This document shows positions 1 through 6,434 of a stretch of 12,545 bases of DNA, one piece after another (within the stretch, counting starts at the first letter, position 1; every line of letters begins with the position of its first letter). The DNA is taken from positions 1-12,545 of the forward strand of contig JAJZWH010000022.1 of assembly GCA_021846765.1 (NCBI GenBank). The letters are read 5' to 3'. The notes beneath the pieces are model-generated. The model did not search any database. It worked only from the letters and a program-made list of their open reading frames with translations, and was not told the DNA's origin. This DNA comes from a bacterium (GTDB taxonomy: Bacteria > Patescibacteriota > Saccharimonadia > Saccharimonadales > UBA4665). A program made the translations under genes and the position numbers.

Positions 1-207
1 GATGTCTGCCGTTGCTTCATCGAGAATACTCCCTTTAAGCGCTGGCTCAACTTCTTCTTCCCAAACCCTTTTAGAATAAAGGTGAAGGTATTTTTTAAAG
101 CCTCTGGTGACAACTACACCACTTGCAAACTCGGCTCGAAGCTCAGCTGGTATAGTTAACCGCTTTTTGTCGTCGAGCTTTCGTTCGAAGTAATCTATTG
201 TTGCCAT
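1..207 (-). CDS. mraZ: Transcriptional regulator MraZ, N-terminal half (partial at window edge)
   Basis: MraZ is an AbrB-fold DNA-binding protein that usually heads the division and cell-wall (dcw) cluster and controls its own promoter. I translated 69 codons from an ATG at 205-207 to the window edge. The first AbrB-like repeat is clear: FERKLDDKKRLTIPAELR at residues 7-24 matches the family signature DxKGRxxxPxxxR, although the usual Gly after the Lys is Lys here (K15). Residues 34-49 (TRGFKKYLHLYSKRVW) match the typical 'TrG....L.lys...W' continuation. A full protein is about 140 residues, so roughly half is missing. The assignment is strengthened by three MraZ-type TGGGT boxes upstream at 292-316. 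The dcw genes (rsmH and others) would be expected beyond the left edge, which cannot be checked here. No strong Shine-Dalgarno sequence precedes the ATG. Confidence 0.93.
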   Translation of the reverse strand, partial: MATIDYFERKLDDKKRLTIPAELRAEFASGVVVTRGFKKYLHLYSKRVWEEEVEPALKGSILDEATADI

Positions 208-243
208 CCGTTTTAAACTAGTGGTTTTTATTTTTGATGGTTG

Positions 244-260
244 AGTACTGTTTTGGTACT
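244..260. repeat. Short inverted repeat in the mraZ leader
   Basis: AGTAC at 244-248 and GTACT at 256-260 are perfect inverted arms around a 7-base loop. They lie in the predicted untranslated leader of mraZ, between its promoter and its start. It could form a small RNA hairpin or be a protein-binding dyad. Five base pairs is too short to say more. Confidence 0.3.
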
Positions 261-283
261 TATCCATATTTGCCACTACTGAG

Positions 284-316
284 AATATACTACCCACAAT
301 TACCCACTGCAACCCA
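284..316 (-). promoter_or_regulatory. mraZ promoter with three MraZ-binding boxes
   Basis: On the minus strand three identical TGGGT boxes occur at 316-312, 306-302 and 296-292, each separated by 5 bases, giving an exact 10-bp period (one helical turn). This is the known MraZ-binding layout of TGGGN repeats with 5-base spacers. The promoter reads TTGCAG (312-307), 17 bases, TATATT (289-284), which predicts a start near 277 and a leader of about 70 bases. The boxes cover the -35 region and most of the spacer, so bound MraZ should block RNA polymerase. Autorepression is my inference from this overlap. Confidence 0.85.
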
Positions 317-323
317 TTTATAC

Positions 324-353
324 AAAAAAAAGTGGTGTTTTTGACACCACTTT
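324..353 (-). terminator. Intrinsic terminator of the LysM-like protein gene
   Basis: Ten-bp perfect stem (329-338 with 344-353, core AGTGGTGT/ACACCACT) with a 5-base loop, followed on the minus strand by a run of about eight T (complement of 324-331). It sits just past the stop of the 377-802 gene and immediately before the mraZ promoter, so it separates the two transcription units. Confidence 0.85.
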
Positions 354-376
354 CCCACTATTATTTAATTAACTTC

Positions 377-802
377 TTAAGTTCCTGTTTTGCACGTTTG
401 CGAGTTATGCACAACTTTGCTCACTGCATGCTTGACTGCATGCTTGATTGATGAGTGTTGATCTTGAGAACTAGGCACTCTTGGATTAAAATCAGGCACA
501 CCAATCTCTTCACCTGGGCGTAGATTATAATTACCTCCATTTTCTGCTTTTATTTTCTGGTCTGCTTTATATAATTCTTCTGCATCTAATGGACCATTGA
601 CTCTATAAATTAACCCCTGTGCAGTTTGACCAGGTGCTACAATTTTTTCTATTACACGGATATTTTGTTGATTTGCGTTTCCGCTATCGACAATATTTAC
701 TCCCAAGAAACTAGTTATTGCTATACCTGCAGCATAAAATACTGCACGAACTCTTCTAGCTCCTTTAGTGAGATGTACATTGTGATTGCGTTGCTTTTCC
801 AT
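377..802 (-). CDS. Small membrane-anchored protein with divergent LysM-like domain
   Basis: 141 residues. A basic N-terminus (residues 1-19) precedes one hydrophobic segment at about 19-38, consistent with a single membrane anchor with the rest outside. Residues 49-104 have the spacing of a LysM domain: V..PGQT near 55-60, a charged helical middle, then LRPGEEIGVPDF at 94-105, similar to the 'LkpGqeI.iP' end of LysM. LysM modules bind N-acetylglucosamine polymers such as peptidoglycan, so a wall-associated role is plausible but unproven, and the match is by eye. The tail has a duplicated KHAV motif (120-127) in a basic, probably helical stretch. The gene has its own promoter at 809-837 that leaves almost no leader, and its own terminator at 324-353, so it is probably a single-gene unit. 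Confidence 0.7.
   Translation of the reverse strand: MEKQRNHNVHLTKGARRVRAVFYAAGIAITSFLGVNIVDSGNANQQNIRVIEKIVAPGQTAQGLIYRVNGPLDAEELYKADQKIKAENGGNYNLRPGEEIGVPDFNPRVPSSQDQHSSIKHAVKHAVSKVVHNSQTCKTGT
423..446. repeat. Perfect 12-bp tandem duplication inside the LysM-like gene
   Basis: The 12-base unit ACTGCATGCTTG occurs twice with no spacer (423-434 and 435-446). It is in frame and encodes the repeated KHAV residues of the C-terminal tail. It looks like a recent slippage or duplication event, since both copies are identical including third codon positions. Confidence 0.9.
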
Positions 803-808
803 AACAAT

Positions 809-837
809 ATACTAGCACTTATTACTGCTTATGTCAA
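809..837 (-). promoter_or_regulatory. Strong promoter giving a probably leaderless transcript
   Basis: Minus strand: perfect -35 TTGACA (837-832), 17-base spacer, -10 TAGTAT (814-809). Only six bases separate the -10 box from the ATG (802-800), so transcription should begin at or within a base or two of the start codon. No Shine-Dalgarno sequence fits between them. Confidence 0.8.
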
Positions 838-896
838 TTAACTGAGCTGGTGTGTATTTATTTAAAGGACGGCTCTAATGTTATTAGTGTAAATTC

Positions 897-1769
897 TTAA
901 CTAACATTATTAGATATACTATCCAATCGACTAACATCCTCTTCATCTAGCTCAATGTTTACGCTAGCAATATTTTCTTGTAAATGATTAATTGAACTAG
1001 TTCCAGGGATTGGAACTATATTTGGTGAATGATTTAACAACCACGCTAATGCTATTTGATGAACAGTTGCTTGATGTTTTAAAACAATAGCCTCTACGAC
1101 TTCATCGGCTGGTCCACCCTGTCTGTTACCACCTACAGGAAAATAAGGTATAAAAGCCAAACTATGTTGCTCACAAAGCCTTAACACGTCCTCATGTTCT
1201 CGATTGAAAACGTTATAATTATTCTGCACACTCACAAAACTACCCAGATTAACTGCTTGAGAAAATTGTTCTGGACGAATATTAGATAAACCAATATGTT
1301 TAATTTTACCCCTCTGTTGGAGTTCCAATAAAGTCTTAAAAGACTCTTCAAAGGGTACTTTCGGATCAACAGTATGCAGCTGATATAAATCTATCTGATC
1401 AATTTTGAGTCGTCTTAAACTAGCATCACAAGCTTCAATTAAGTGCTCAGGACTACAATCAGGGGTCCATTGACCCGGTCCGCTTCTCGTTAATCCACCT
1501 TTAGTGGCAATCACTAAGCCATCATAAGGATACAAAGCCTCGGCGATCAATTTCTCAGAAACTTCTGGTCCATAGGCATCAGCTGTATCAATAAAATTAA
1601 TACCATAGCTAACTGCACTTTTAAGTAAATCAACAGCTTCTTGATGATTTTTGGGTTCTCCCCAAATACCTTCTCCGGTAATTCTCATAGCACCATAACC
1701 TAATCGATTAATATTTAAATCGCCTAATCTAATCTGACCTGCCAATCCAGCATTGTATTCTACTGCCAT
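897..1769 (-). CDS. Aldo/keto reductase family oxidoreductase
   Basis: 290 residues, a usual length for an NAD(P)H-dependent aldo/keto reductase with a TIM-barrel fold, reducing carbonyl compounds in the cytoplasm; the physiological substrate cannot be told. The catalytic tetrad is intact by alignment to the family: Asp61 and Tyr66 in FIDTADAYG, Lys90 in IATKGG, and His132 in LYQLHTVDP. The cofactor-binding C-terminal signature IPGTSSINHLQEN is at 254-266, and GLSN near 160-163. It looks like the YdbC-type bacterial branch, which is a resemblance only. The ATG is supported by a good Shine-Dalgarno sequence (AGGAGA, 1781-1776) six bases upstream. The gene stands alone, 150 bases after the helicase gene and 94 bases before the LysM-like gene; a clear promoter was not found. 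Confidence 0.93.
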   Translation of the reverse strand: MAVEYNAGLAGQIRLGDLNINRLGYGAMRITGEGIWGEPKNHQEAVDLLKSAVSYGINFIDTADAYGPEVSEKLIAEALYPYDGLVIATKGGLTRSGPGQWTPDCSPEHLIEACDASLRRLKIDQIDLYQLHTVDPKVPFEESFKTLLELQQRGKIKHIGLSNIRPEQFSQAVNLGSFVSVQNNYNVFNREHEDVLRLCEQHSLAFIPYFPVGGNRQGGPADEVVEAIVLKHQATVHQIALAWLLNHSPNIVPIPGTSSINHLQENIASVNIELDEEDVSRLDSISNNVS

Positions 1770-1775
1770 AACTCT

Positions 1776-1781
1776 TCTCCT
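1776..1781 (-). promoter_or_regulatory. Shine-Dalgarno site of the aldo/keto reductase
   Basis: AGGAGA on the minus strand, six bases from the ATG at 1769. It is one of the few clear ribosome binding sites in the window and contrasts with the leaderless-looking starts at 802, 7886 and 7978. Confidence 0.8.
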
Positions 1782-1880
1782 ATAATATTAAAGGTTAACA
1801 TTAAGCCTTGATATATATTTTCTTCTTGACTGTTAAAAATTTATCTATATGACTCTTATCTTACATTAAAAAGCAATTAT

Positions 1881-1900
1881 TATCTTAGGTAAATAAGATA
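1881..1900. repeat. Perfect inverted repeat between helicase and reductase genes
   Basis: TATCTTA (1881-1887) and TAAGATA (1894-1900) flank a 6-base loop, in the 150-base gap between the helicase stop and the reductase start. A further TTATCTTA lies at 1856-1863. A short T run follows on the minus strand (complement of the A run near 1868-1872) but it is 8 or more bases away. It may be a weak terminator for the helicase gene or an operator for the reductase. The rest of the gap is AT-rich and shows nothing I can support. Confidence 0.4.
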
Positions 1901-1919
1901 TATTACTTGAACTAATAAT

Positions 1920-3299
1920 TTATTCATTTGGTTTTAGCATTCTTAGATAAGTCTTAAGCTGTTTAGTAGATAATCCTAAACTAATCTTAATAAATTCCTG
2001 GCTAACACCAGAATTAATTAAAGCCTTAAGCTCTCCTAGTCCCTTAAAATAATTATTTACTAATCTGCTGGGAACAAGCAACTCACTAGCCCTACGTAAC
2101 TTATAATCTAACTCATAAATTCTTTTATCTAATTGTAATGATCGACTATTTAAACCCCTTAAATAAAGCCCTTGATAGGATTTCAGTCTACTTAGTGCAA
2201 CATAACCCATACCGTAAGCAAAGCTCCTACTTAAATCAATATCTGCCTCATCTAAACTCATGCCCTGACTTTTATGAATAGTGATTGCCCAAGCAAGTCT
2301 AAGAGGTAACTGAGAAATTTCTGCTATTACTTCCCTATTGAGAGTATATTTCCAGGTATATTCTTGTACTTTTATTTTAGTTTTACTTTTTTCCAACTCG
2401 ACTATTGGTTTCCCGCCGCGAAAAGCTACAACATGACCTTGAGTACCATTAACAAAACCTTGAGAAAAATTATTAGCCACAAACATTACCGCAGCACCAA
2501 CCTTAAGTTTTAAAAATTGTGGCGCCAAGACCATACTAGCCAGCCTATTAGCTTCTAATTTACGGCCAGATAAAACCATAGGATAACAATGCTCTTTATT
2601 CTTTATTAGACTTAATCTCTGGCTATTAATCTCATCCACTTCTTTATTATGGGTCATTAACCTAGTAATGTCTTTATGCTCTAAGCCTTGACGGGCAATT
2701 AAAGCCTGCAAGTGAACACGCTCTAATCGACCTTCACGCATAGCACTTAATATTTGATAGAGTTGATCGTTAATCTGTCTGTGCTGAACTGTTAAATAAC
2801 AAATTTTAAACGATAGCTCTGACCATGATCTAGAATTGAAAGCATAGTTTATTTTTTCTTTACTGACTGGTGGTAATTGAAAAAAATCACCAGCAAAAAT
2901 AACTTGAATTCCACCAAAAACCAATTCGGATGAACGAGCTTTTTTTAAGATTAAATTTATTAAGTCTAGGGATTCTCCATCTAACATAGATATCTCATCG
3001 ATAATTAATATATCTGCCGACCTAAAACGCTGAATTAATATATGATTATTTAGAATATCTCCTAACAACTGCTTTTGGCTCATATCTCCAACTCCTAGAC
3101 CCATCCAAGAATGAATAGTTACTCCTGAAAATAAACTAGCAGCAATTCCTGTTGTAGCCGTCAAAACTACCGTCTTGGACCTATTTTTCATTATCGAAAC
3201 AAACTGTTCAATAACGTAACTTTTGCCTGAACCCGGCGGTCCAGTTAAAAAAACATTTCCTCCACCTAGCATTAAACCTAGAGCATTTGCTTGAGTCAT
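1920..3299 (-). CDS. PIF1-family superfamily 1B DNA helicase
   Basis: 459 residues, a compact PIF1/RecD-like 5'-to-3' helicase; PIF1 enzymes unwind G-quadruplexes, R-loops and stalled-fork structures. The motifs appear in order: Walker A GPPGSGKS at 20-27, motif Ia TATTGIAAS at 47-55, Walker B ILIIDEIS at 97-104, motif III GDFFQLPPV at 137-145, QHRQ at 172-175, motif V ITIHKSQGMS at 339-348, motif VI YVALSR at 366-371. All catalytic residues look intact. The last 50 residues (about 410-459) form a helical tail resembling the small helix-turn-helix domain found at the C-terminus of some bacterial PIF1-like proteins; that part is less certain. It has its own extended -10 promoter (3322-3330) and GAGGG four bases before the ATG, so it is transcribed apart from the upstream NYN gene although on the same strand. 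Confidence 0.93.
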   Translation of the reverse strand: MTQANALGLMLGGGNVFLTGPPGSGKSYVIEQFVSIMKNRSKTVVLTATTGIAASLFSGVTIHSWMGLGVGDMSQKQLLGDILNNHILIQRFRSADILIIDEISMLDGESLDLINLILKKARSSELVFGGIQVIFAGDFFQLPPVSKEKINYAFNSRSWSELSFKICYLTVQHRQINDQLYQILSAMREGRLERVHLQALIARQGLEHKDITRLMTHNKEVDEINSQRLSLIKNKEHCYPMVLSGRKLEANRLASMVLAPQFLKLKVGAAVMFVANNFSQGFVNGTQGHVVAFRGGKPIVELEKSKTKIKVQEYTWKYTLNREVIAEISQLPLRLAWAITIHKSQGMSLDEADIDLSRSFAYGMGYVALSRLKSYQGLYLRGLNSRSLQLDKRIYELDYKLRRASELLVPSRLVNNYFKGLGELKALINSGVSQEFIKISLGLSTKQLKTYLRMLKPNE

Positions 3300-3321
3300 T
3301 GAACCCTCATCTTAACCAGCT

Positions 3322-3330
3322 AGTATAGCA
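3322..3330 (-). promoter_or_regulatory. Extended -10 promoter of the PIF1-like gene
   Basis: Minus strand TGCTATACT (3330-3322) is an extended -10 (TGnTATAAT type) with no convincing -35 at 17 bases. A start near 3315 leaves a leader of about 16 bases that holds GAGGG (3308-3304), a plausible ribosome binding site. Confidence 0.6.
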
Positions 3331-3359
3331 ATTAGTTGCCAATAATTATTAACCAATTA

Positions 3360-3944
3360 TTAATCGTCTTGGTTATTACGATTTTTTTTCTTATGTGAGT
3401 AATCTTTGTAAGCTAACTGTTTCCTTAGTTGATCGATTCTTATAATATATTTATCCCAGGGCTTTAACAAACTAGAATACTGCCAATTAGGAGTCATAAT
3501 ATGCAACAGTTTATTGTTCTCGGCTAGATATTCAACTAGACTAACAAAATCACCATCACCAGAAACAATAATGGCTTTATTGTAATTTGGTAACTCTTTC
3601 ATTGCATATAAAACTAAGTCAGCATCAATGTTGCCCTTGACTACAGATTTATGTTCTTCGTTATTAATTTCGTGACTACTATCTTGAGACGTAGAAACAT
3701 CAACTGTTGGCTTCAAGACAATTAAATAGCCTAATTCATGTAAATGTTCGTATAGTGATTCGTTTTCTACTATATATCCAATGAACATAAAGGCTTTCGT
3801 AACATTATATTTATCTTTCAAATAGACTCTTAAAGCTCGCCAATCCATTTTCCAGCCTACTTTTTGGACACCTAAATTTAAATTTTGACTATCTATAAAT
3901 GCATAAACAATTGGTTTTTTATTTTTGCGTTTTAAAACGTTCAT
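3360..3944 (-). CDS. NYN domain (LabA/DUF88-like, PIN-fold) putative ribonuclease
   Basis: 194 residues. NYN proteins have a PIN-like fold and are mostly metal-dependent RNA nucleases. The acidic active-site set is present: Asp18 and Asn21 in FIDSQNLN, Asp107 and Asp109 in KGNIDADLVLYAM, and Asp130 and Asp132 in IIVSGDGDF. About 20 residues (82-100) between strands look like an insertion rich in Ser, Glu and Asn. The tail (180-194) is basic and Asn/Lys-rich, as expected for contact with RNA. The ATG overlaps the glycyl-tRNA synthetase stop in an ATGA, so the two should be translationally coupled. RNA turnover or processing is a reasonable guess from the fold and neighbour; the target is unknown. 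Confidence 0.88.
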   Translation of the reverse strand: MNVLKRKNKKPIVYAFIDSQNLNLGVQKVGWKMDWRALRVYLKDKYNVTKAFMFIGYIVENESLYEHLHELGYLIVLKPTVDVSTSQDSSHEINNEEHKSVVKGNIDADLVLYAMKELPNYNKAIIVSGDGDFVSLVEYLAENNKLLHIMTPNWQYSSLLKPWDKYIIRIDQLRKQLAYKDYSHKKKNRNNQDD

Positions 3945-5299
3945 TTTTTTAATTCTTTATTTAATATATCTACTAATTTATCGGCTGGAACTCGTTCTTG
4001 TTTAGTGGTATCGCGATGACGCACGGTAACTGATTGATTATCTAAACTTTCGAAATCTATAGTAATACAAAAAGGCGTACCTATTTCATCTTGTCGACGA
4101 TAACGTTTTCCTATATTGCCATTATCGTCCCACATGACCATCACAAATTTTTGTTTCAACTGTTGATAGATTTTCTGAGCAAAAGTAACTAATTCCGGCT
4201 TGTTTTTCAATAAAGGACTAACTGCAACCTTATACGGAGCAATAACTGGTTTGAGTTTTAAGACCGTTCGAGATTCTGAATTAATATTTTCTACGCTATA
4301 ACTGTCAACTAAAACAGCTAATAGCATCCGACCAACACCTACTGACGACTCTATAACATAAGGAAGATATTTTTCGCCGTTTATTTCGTCAAAGTAAGTC
4401 AGATCTTTGCCGCTTAGACGAGAATGGTTAGCTAAGTCATAATCAGTTCGATTATGGGTACCCCATAATTCTTTTGGACCTTGAGGAAAGTTAAAATAAA
4501 TATCATGTGCTGCTTTGGCATAATGTGCTCTTTCTTGTTCGCTGTGCTCATGCCAACTTAAGTTTTTTTCCTGAATTCCTACTTTATTTACCAAAAAATT
4601 CCAGGCAAATTCTCTCCAAGCCTGATATGTCTGTTCTTGGGCTTTAGGATTAATAAAATATTGCATTTCCATTTGTTCTAATTCTCTTACCCTAAAAATA
4701 AAGTCTCTAGGGGATATTTCATTACGAAAAGCCTTACCGATTTGGGCAATACCAAAGGGTATTTTTGCTCTCATGGTTTCCTTAACATTAATAAAATTAG
4801 TAAATATAGCTCCAGCAGTTTCAGGTCTCAAGTAAGCAGTTGCTACATCCCCCTCTATTGCTCCCAACCATGTTTTCATCATCATATTAAAATATCTAGG
4901 CGGACTAATTGGATTACCCTCTGGAGATCGTTGATCTTTAAGCAATTTAGTAAGCTCACTAAGATCAGTAGAATCAACTCCAGCTAAATGATCTGCACGA
5001 TAACGTTTATGGGTCACCAGATCTTCGACCATAGGATCGGTAAAACCTGCGATATGCCCACTAGCTTCCCAAAGAAGCGGATTTTGAATTATAGCACCGT
5101 CTAGGCCAAAGATATTATCATGTTCACCAACCATGGTCTGCCACCATAATTTTTTTAAATTATTGACCAATTCTACGCCAAGTGGACCATAATCATAAAA
5201 ACCAGCTAAGCCGCCATATATTTCACTAGACTGAAAAACAAAGCCTCGTCTTTTACAAAGACTTACAATATCTTCCATTTTTACTTGATTTGCTTGCAT
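3941..5299 (-). CDS. glyQS: Glycyl-tRNA synthetase, single-chain dimeric type
   Basis: 452 residues; charges tRNA-Gly with glycine in the cytoplasm. It is the alpha2 (eukaryote/Gram-positive type) class II enzyme, not the glyQ/glyS tetramer. Visible: N-terminal MEDIVSLCKRRGFVFQSSEIYGG start (8-30), YGPLG of motif 1 (37-41), LRPETAGAIF at 157-166 (often LRPETAQGIF in the family), motif 2 FRNE at 191-194, motif 3 GVGR at 321-324, and an HGTP-type anticodon-binding domain from about 350 (APYKVAVSPLL) to the end. The length matches bacterial members. AGAGGAA (5315-5309) nine bases before the ATG is a good ribosome binding site, and TATAAT at 5328-5323 suggests an internal promoter after recO. The stop overlaps the NYN gene start by four bases. 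Confidence 0.97.
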   Translation of the reverse strand: MQANQVKMEDIVSLCKRRGFVFQSSEIYGGLAGFYDYGPLGVELVNNLKKLWWQTMVGEHDNIFGLDGAIIQNPLLWEASGHIAGFTDPMVEDLVTHKRYRADHLAGVDSTDLSELTKLLKDQRSPEGNPISPPRYFNMMMKTWLGAIEGDVATAYLRPETAGAIFTNFINVKETMRAKIPFGIAQIGKAFRNEISPRDFIFRVRELEQMEMQYFINPKAQEQTYQAWREFAWNFLVNKVGIQEKNLSWHEHSEQERAHYAKAAHDIYFNFPQGPKELWGTHNRTDYDLANHSRLSGKDLTYFDEINGEKYLPYVIESSVGVGRMLLAVLVDSYSVENINSESRTVLKLKPVIAPYKVAVSPLLKNKPELVTFAQKIYQQLKQKFVMVMWDDNGNIGKRYRRQDEIGTPFCITIDFESLDNQSVTVRHRDTTKQERVPADKLVDILNKELKK

Positions 5300-5308
5300 T
5301 TATTATTA

Positions 5309-5328
5309 TTCCTCTAGACTGAATTATA
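5309..5328 (-). promoter_or_regulatory. Possible internal promoter and RBS for glycyl-tRNA synthetase
   Basis: Minus strand perfect -10 TATAAT (5328-5323) followed by AGAGGAA (5315-5309) nine bases from the ATG. No good -35 is seen at the normal distance, so this may be a weak or activator-dependent promoter allowing expression apart from recO, which ends at 5350. The Shine-Dalgarno part is more certain than the promoter part. Confidence 0.5.
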
Positions 5329-5349
5329 CTTGATAATTAATTTTATAAC

Positions 5350-6042
5350 CTAACTATATAAATAATTGAGGCGAATATCTCTTACTAACGGTAGCACAGT
5401 AGCTGTAAGTTTCTGACTTTCACCTACTCTATATAGCAAGCTAGGATGCTGGACGCTAAAAGATAAACGCAAAAACTTAATATGATTGGCGTCATATATT
5501 CCGTCGGGCTGCTTAATAAAGGCCATAGCATCACCATCAAATCTATATTTACCAGTAATAATTAAATCAGCCCCAGTTGTATCAGATATTAAATTCGGCA
5601 TATGCCCAGATATAGCAATTAGCCTAGACAGAAACCACAAATTAGTAATATCTGCTGGAATTTTTAGATTATTCAGTCCAGATAAAGCACCACTCAACAA
5701 ATTAAAATATTCAATTTCTACTCGATCTTCAGTGTTTCGGTCAATTATTTTTAAAAACTCATAGCCTAATTGGACGAGTTTAATATTGGTTAAAATATTG
5801 GGGTAGTTTGTCTTTAATCTTCCAGATATTAAAGTCGCAATATCTCCTCTACCCCTTATAAAGCCAATATCATTAATAGCAAATAGTTCAATACCTCCAG
5901 CTAATTTGCTTTTCATTGACCTCGAACCCTTAGCAATTAATCGTAATTTACCATAATCAGCCGTCAAGACAGTTAAAATACGATCTGTTTCTTGATAATT
6001 TATTCTATTTAAAACAATTGCCTGACTATTATATTGTTTCAT
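5350..6042 (-). CDS. recO: DNA repair protein RecO
   Basis: 230 residues, close to the usual 230-250. RecO binds single-stranded DNA, anneals complementary strands and with RecR loads RecA on SSB-coated gaps. The N-terminal OB-fold is clear: SQAIVLNRINYQETDRIL at 6-23, YGKLRLIAKGSR at 30-41, and a GRGDIATL stretch at 64-71, all in the family pattern. The helical C-terminal domain follows; LSRLIAISGHMPNL (138-151) matches the 'L..Ll...G..P.l' segment that normally leads into the zinc site. The protein has no cysteine at all, so the CxxC...CxxC zinc site present in many RecO proteins is absent. The ATG overlaps the stop of the upstream pseudo-receiver in an ATGA, so translation should be coupled. 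Confidence 0.92.
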   Translation of the reverse strand: MKQYNSQAIVLNRINYQETDRILTVLTADYGKLRLIAKGSRSMKSKLAGGIELFAINDIGFIRGRGDIATLISGRLKTNYPNILTNIKLVQLGYEFLKIIDRNTEDRVEIEYFNLLSGALSGLNNLKIPADITNLWFLSRLIAISGHMPNLISDTTGADLIITGKYRFDGDAMAFIKQPDGIYDANHIKFLRLSFSVQHPSLLYRVGESQKLTATVLPLVRDIRLNYLYS

Positions 6043-6422
6043 GCCAATAACTCATCGACTGTCTTTATTAATTGTAAATTAGTAGTATTCGGTTTGTATA
6101 AATAACGACTTACTGCCAATTGATCAATCATTAAATTTTGACTATCGGCAAATTCAGTTGGTGGTACTGAACTAAAAATAATCAAAGGTATGCTTTGCCA
6201 GTCTTTATAAGACCTAAATTCATAAATAAATTCAATGCCACCATGATTAACTAATTGCAATTCACAAATAACTAAATCTGGACAGTGTGCATCAGCCGCT
6301 AGTATCCCTTCTTGAGCCGTAGCTACAACTTGTATATTAAAATAACTATTGTCTAAAACTTTTTTATAGGTATCTGCCAATATTTTATCTGGTTCTATAA
6401 TTAAGATGTTTTTTTTAAGCAT
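6039..6422 (-). CDS. Pseudo-receiver protein: response-regulator fold with Glu at the phosphorylation site
   Basis: 127 residues, a stand-alone receiver (CheY-like) domain with no output domain. Family landmarks: NILIIEPD (5-12) for strand 1 and its acidic residues, CPDLVICEL (47-55) for strand 3, GGIEF (61-65), LIIFSS (80-85) with the conserved Ser/Thr, and LYKP (108-111) with the conserved Lys110. The phosphoacceptor position falls on Glu54 (codon GAA at 6263-6261), where normal receivers have Asp, and one of the paired acidic residues is Pro11. Glu there cannot be phosphorylated in the usual way and often mimics the active state. It lies 12 bases after the kinase-like gene and overlaps recO by four bases. 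The likely role is a protein-binding partner of the kinase-like protein; this is inference. Confidence 0.82.
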   Translation of the reverse strand: MLKKNILIIEPDKILADTYKKVLDNSYFNIQVVATAQEGILAADAHCPDLVICELQLVNHGGIEFIYEFRSYKDWQSIPLIIFSSVPPTEFADSQNLMIDQLAVSRYLYKPNTTNLQLIKTVDELLA

Positions 6423-6434
6423 ATCTATTTGGAT

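Noticed and set aside
626..841. Plus-strand open frame of 71 codons
   Set aside because: It lies mostly opposite the LysM-like gene, has no ribosome site and gives a low-complexity Tyr/Ser/Cys-rich translation.
875..913. Two related 13-base AT-rich words (875-887 and 901-913) with arms TAATGTTA/TAACATTA, considered as a terminator for the reductase gene
   Set aside because: Long loop, AT-only stem and no T run on the minus strand; probably chance in AT-rich sequence.
4742..4987. Plus-strand open frame of 81 codons
   Set aside because: Fully inside the well-conserved glycyl-tRNA synthetase gene on the other strand; Ser/Cys-rich shadow translation.
3941..5299. Possible recoding of UGA as glycine, considered because a glycyl-tRNA synthetase is present and the genome looks CPR-like
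   Set aside because: All recognised proteins end at normal length with the standard code, and TGA is used as a stop in several ATGA overlaps.
5486..5764. Plus-strand open frame of 92 codons
   Set aside because: Fully opposite recO, with no promoter or ribosome site.
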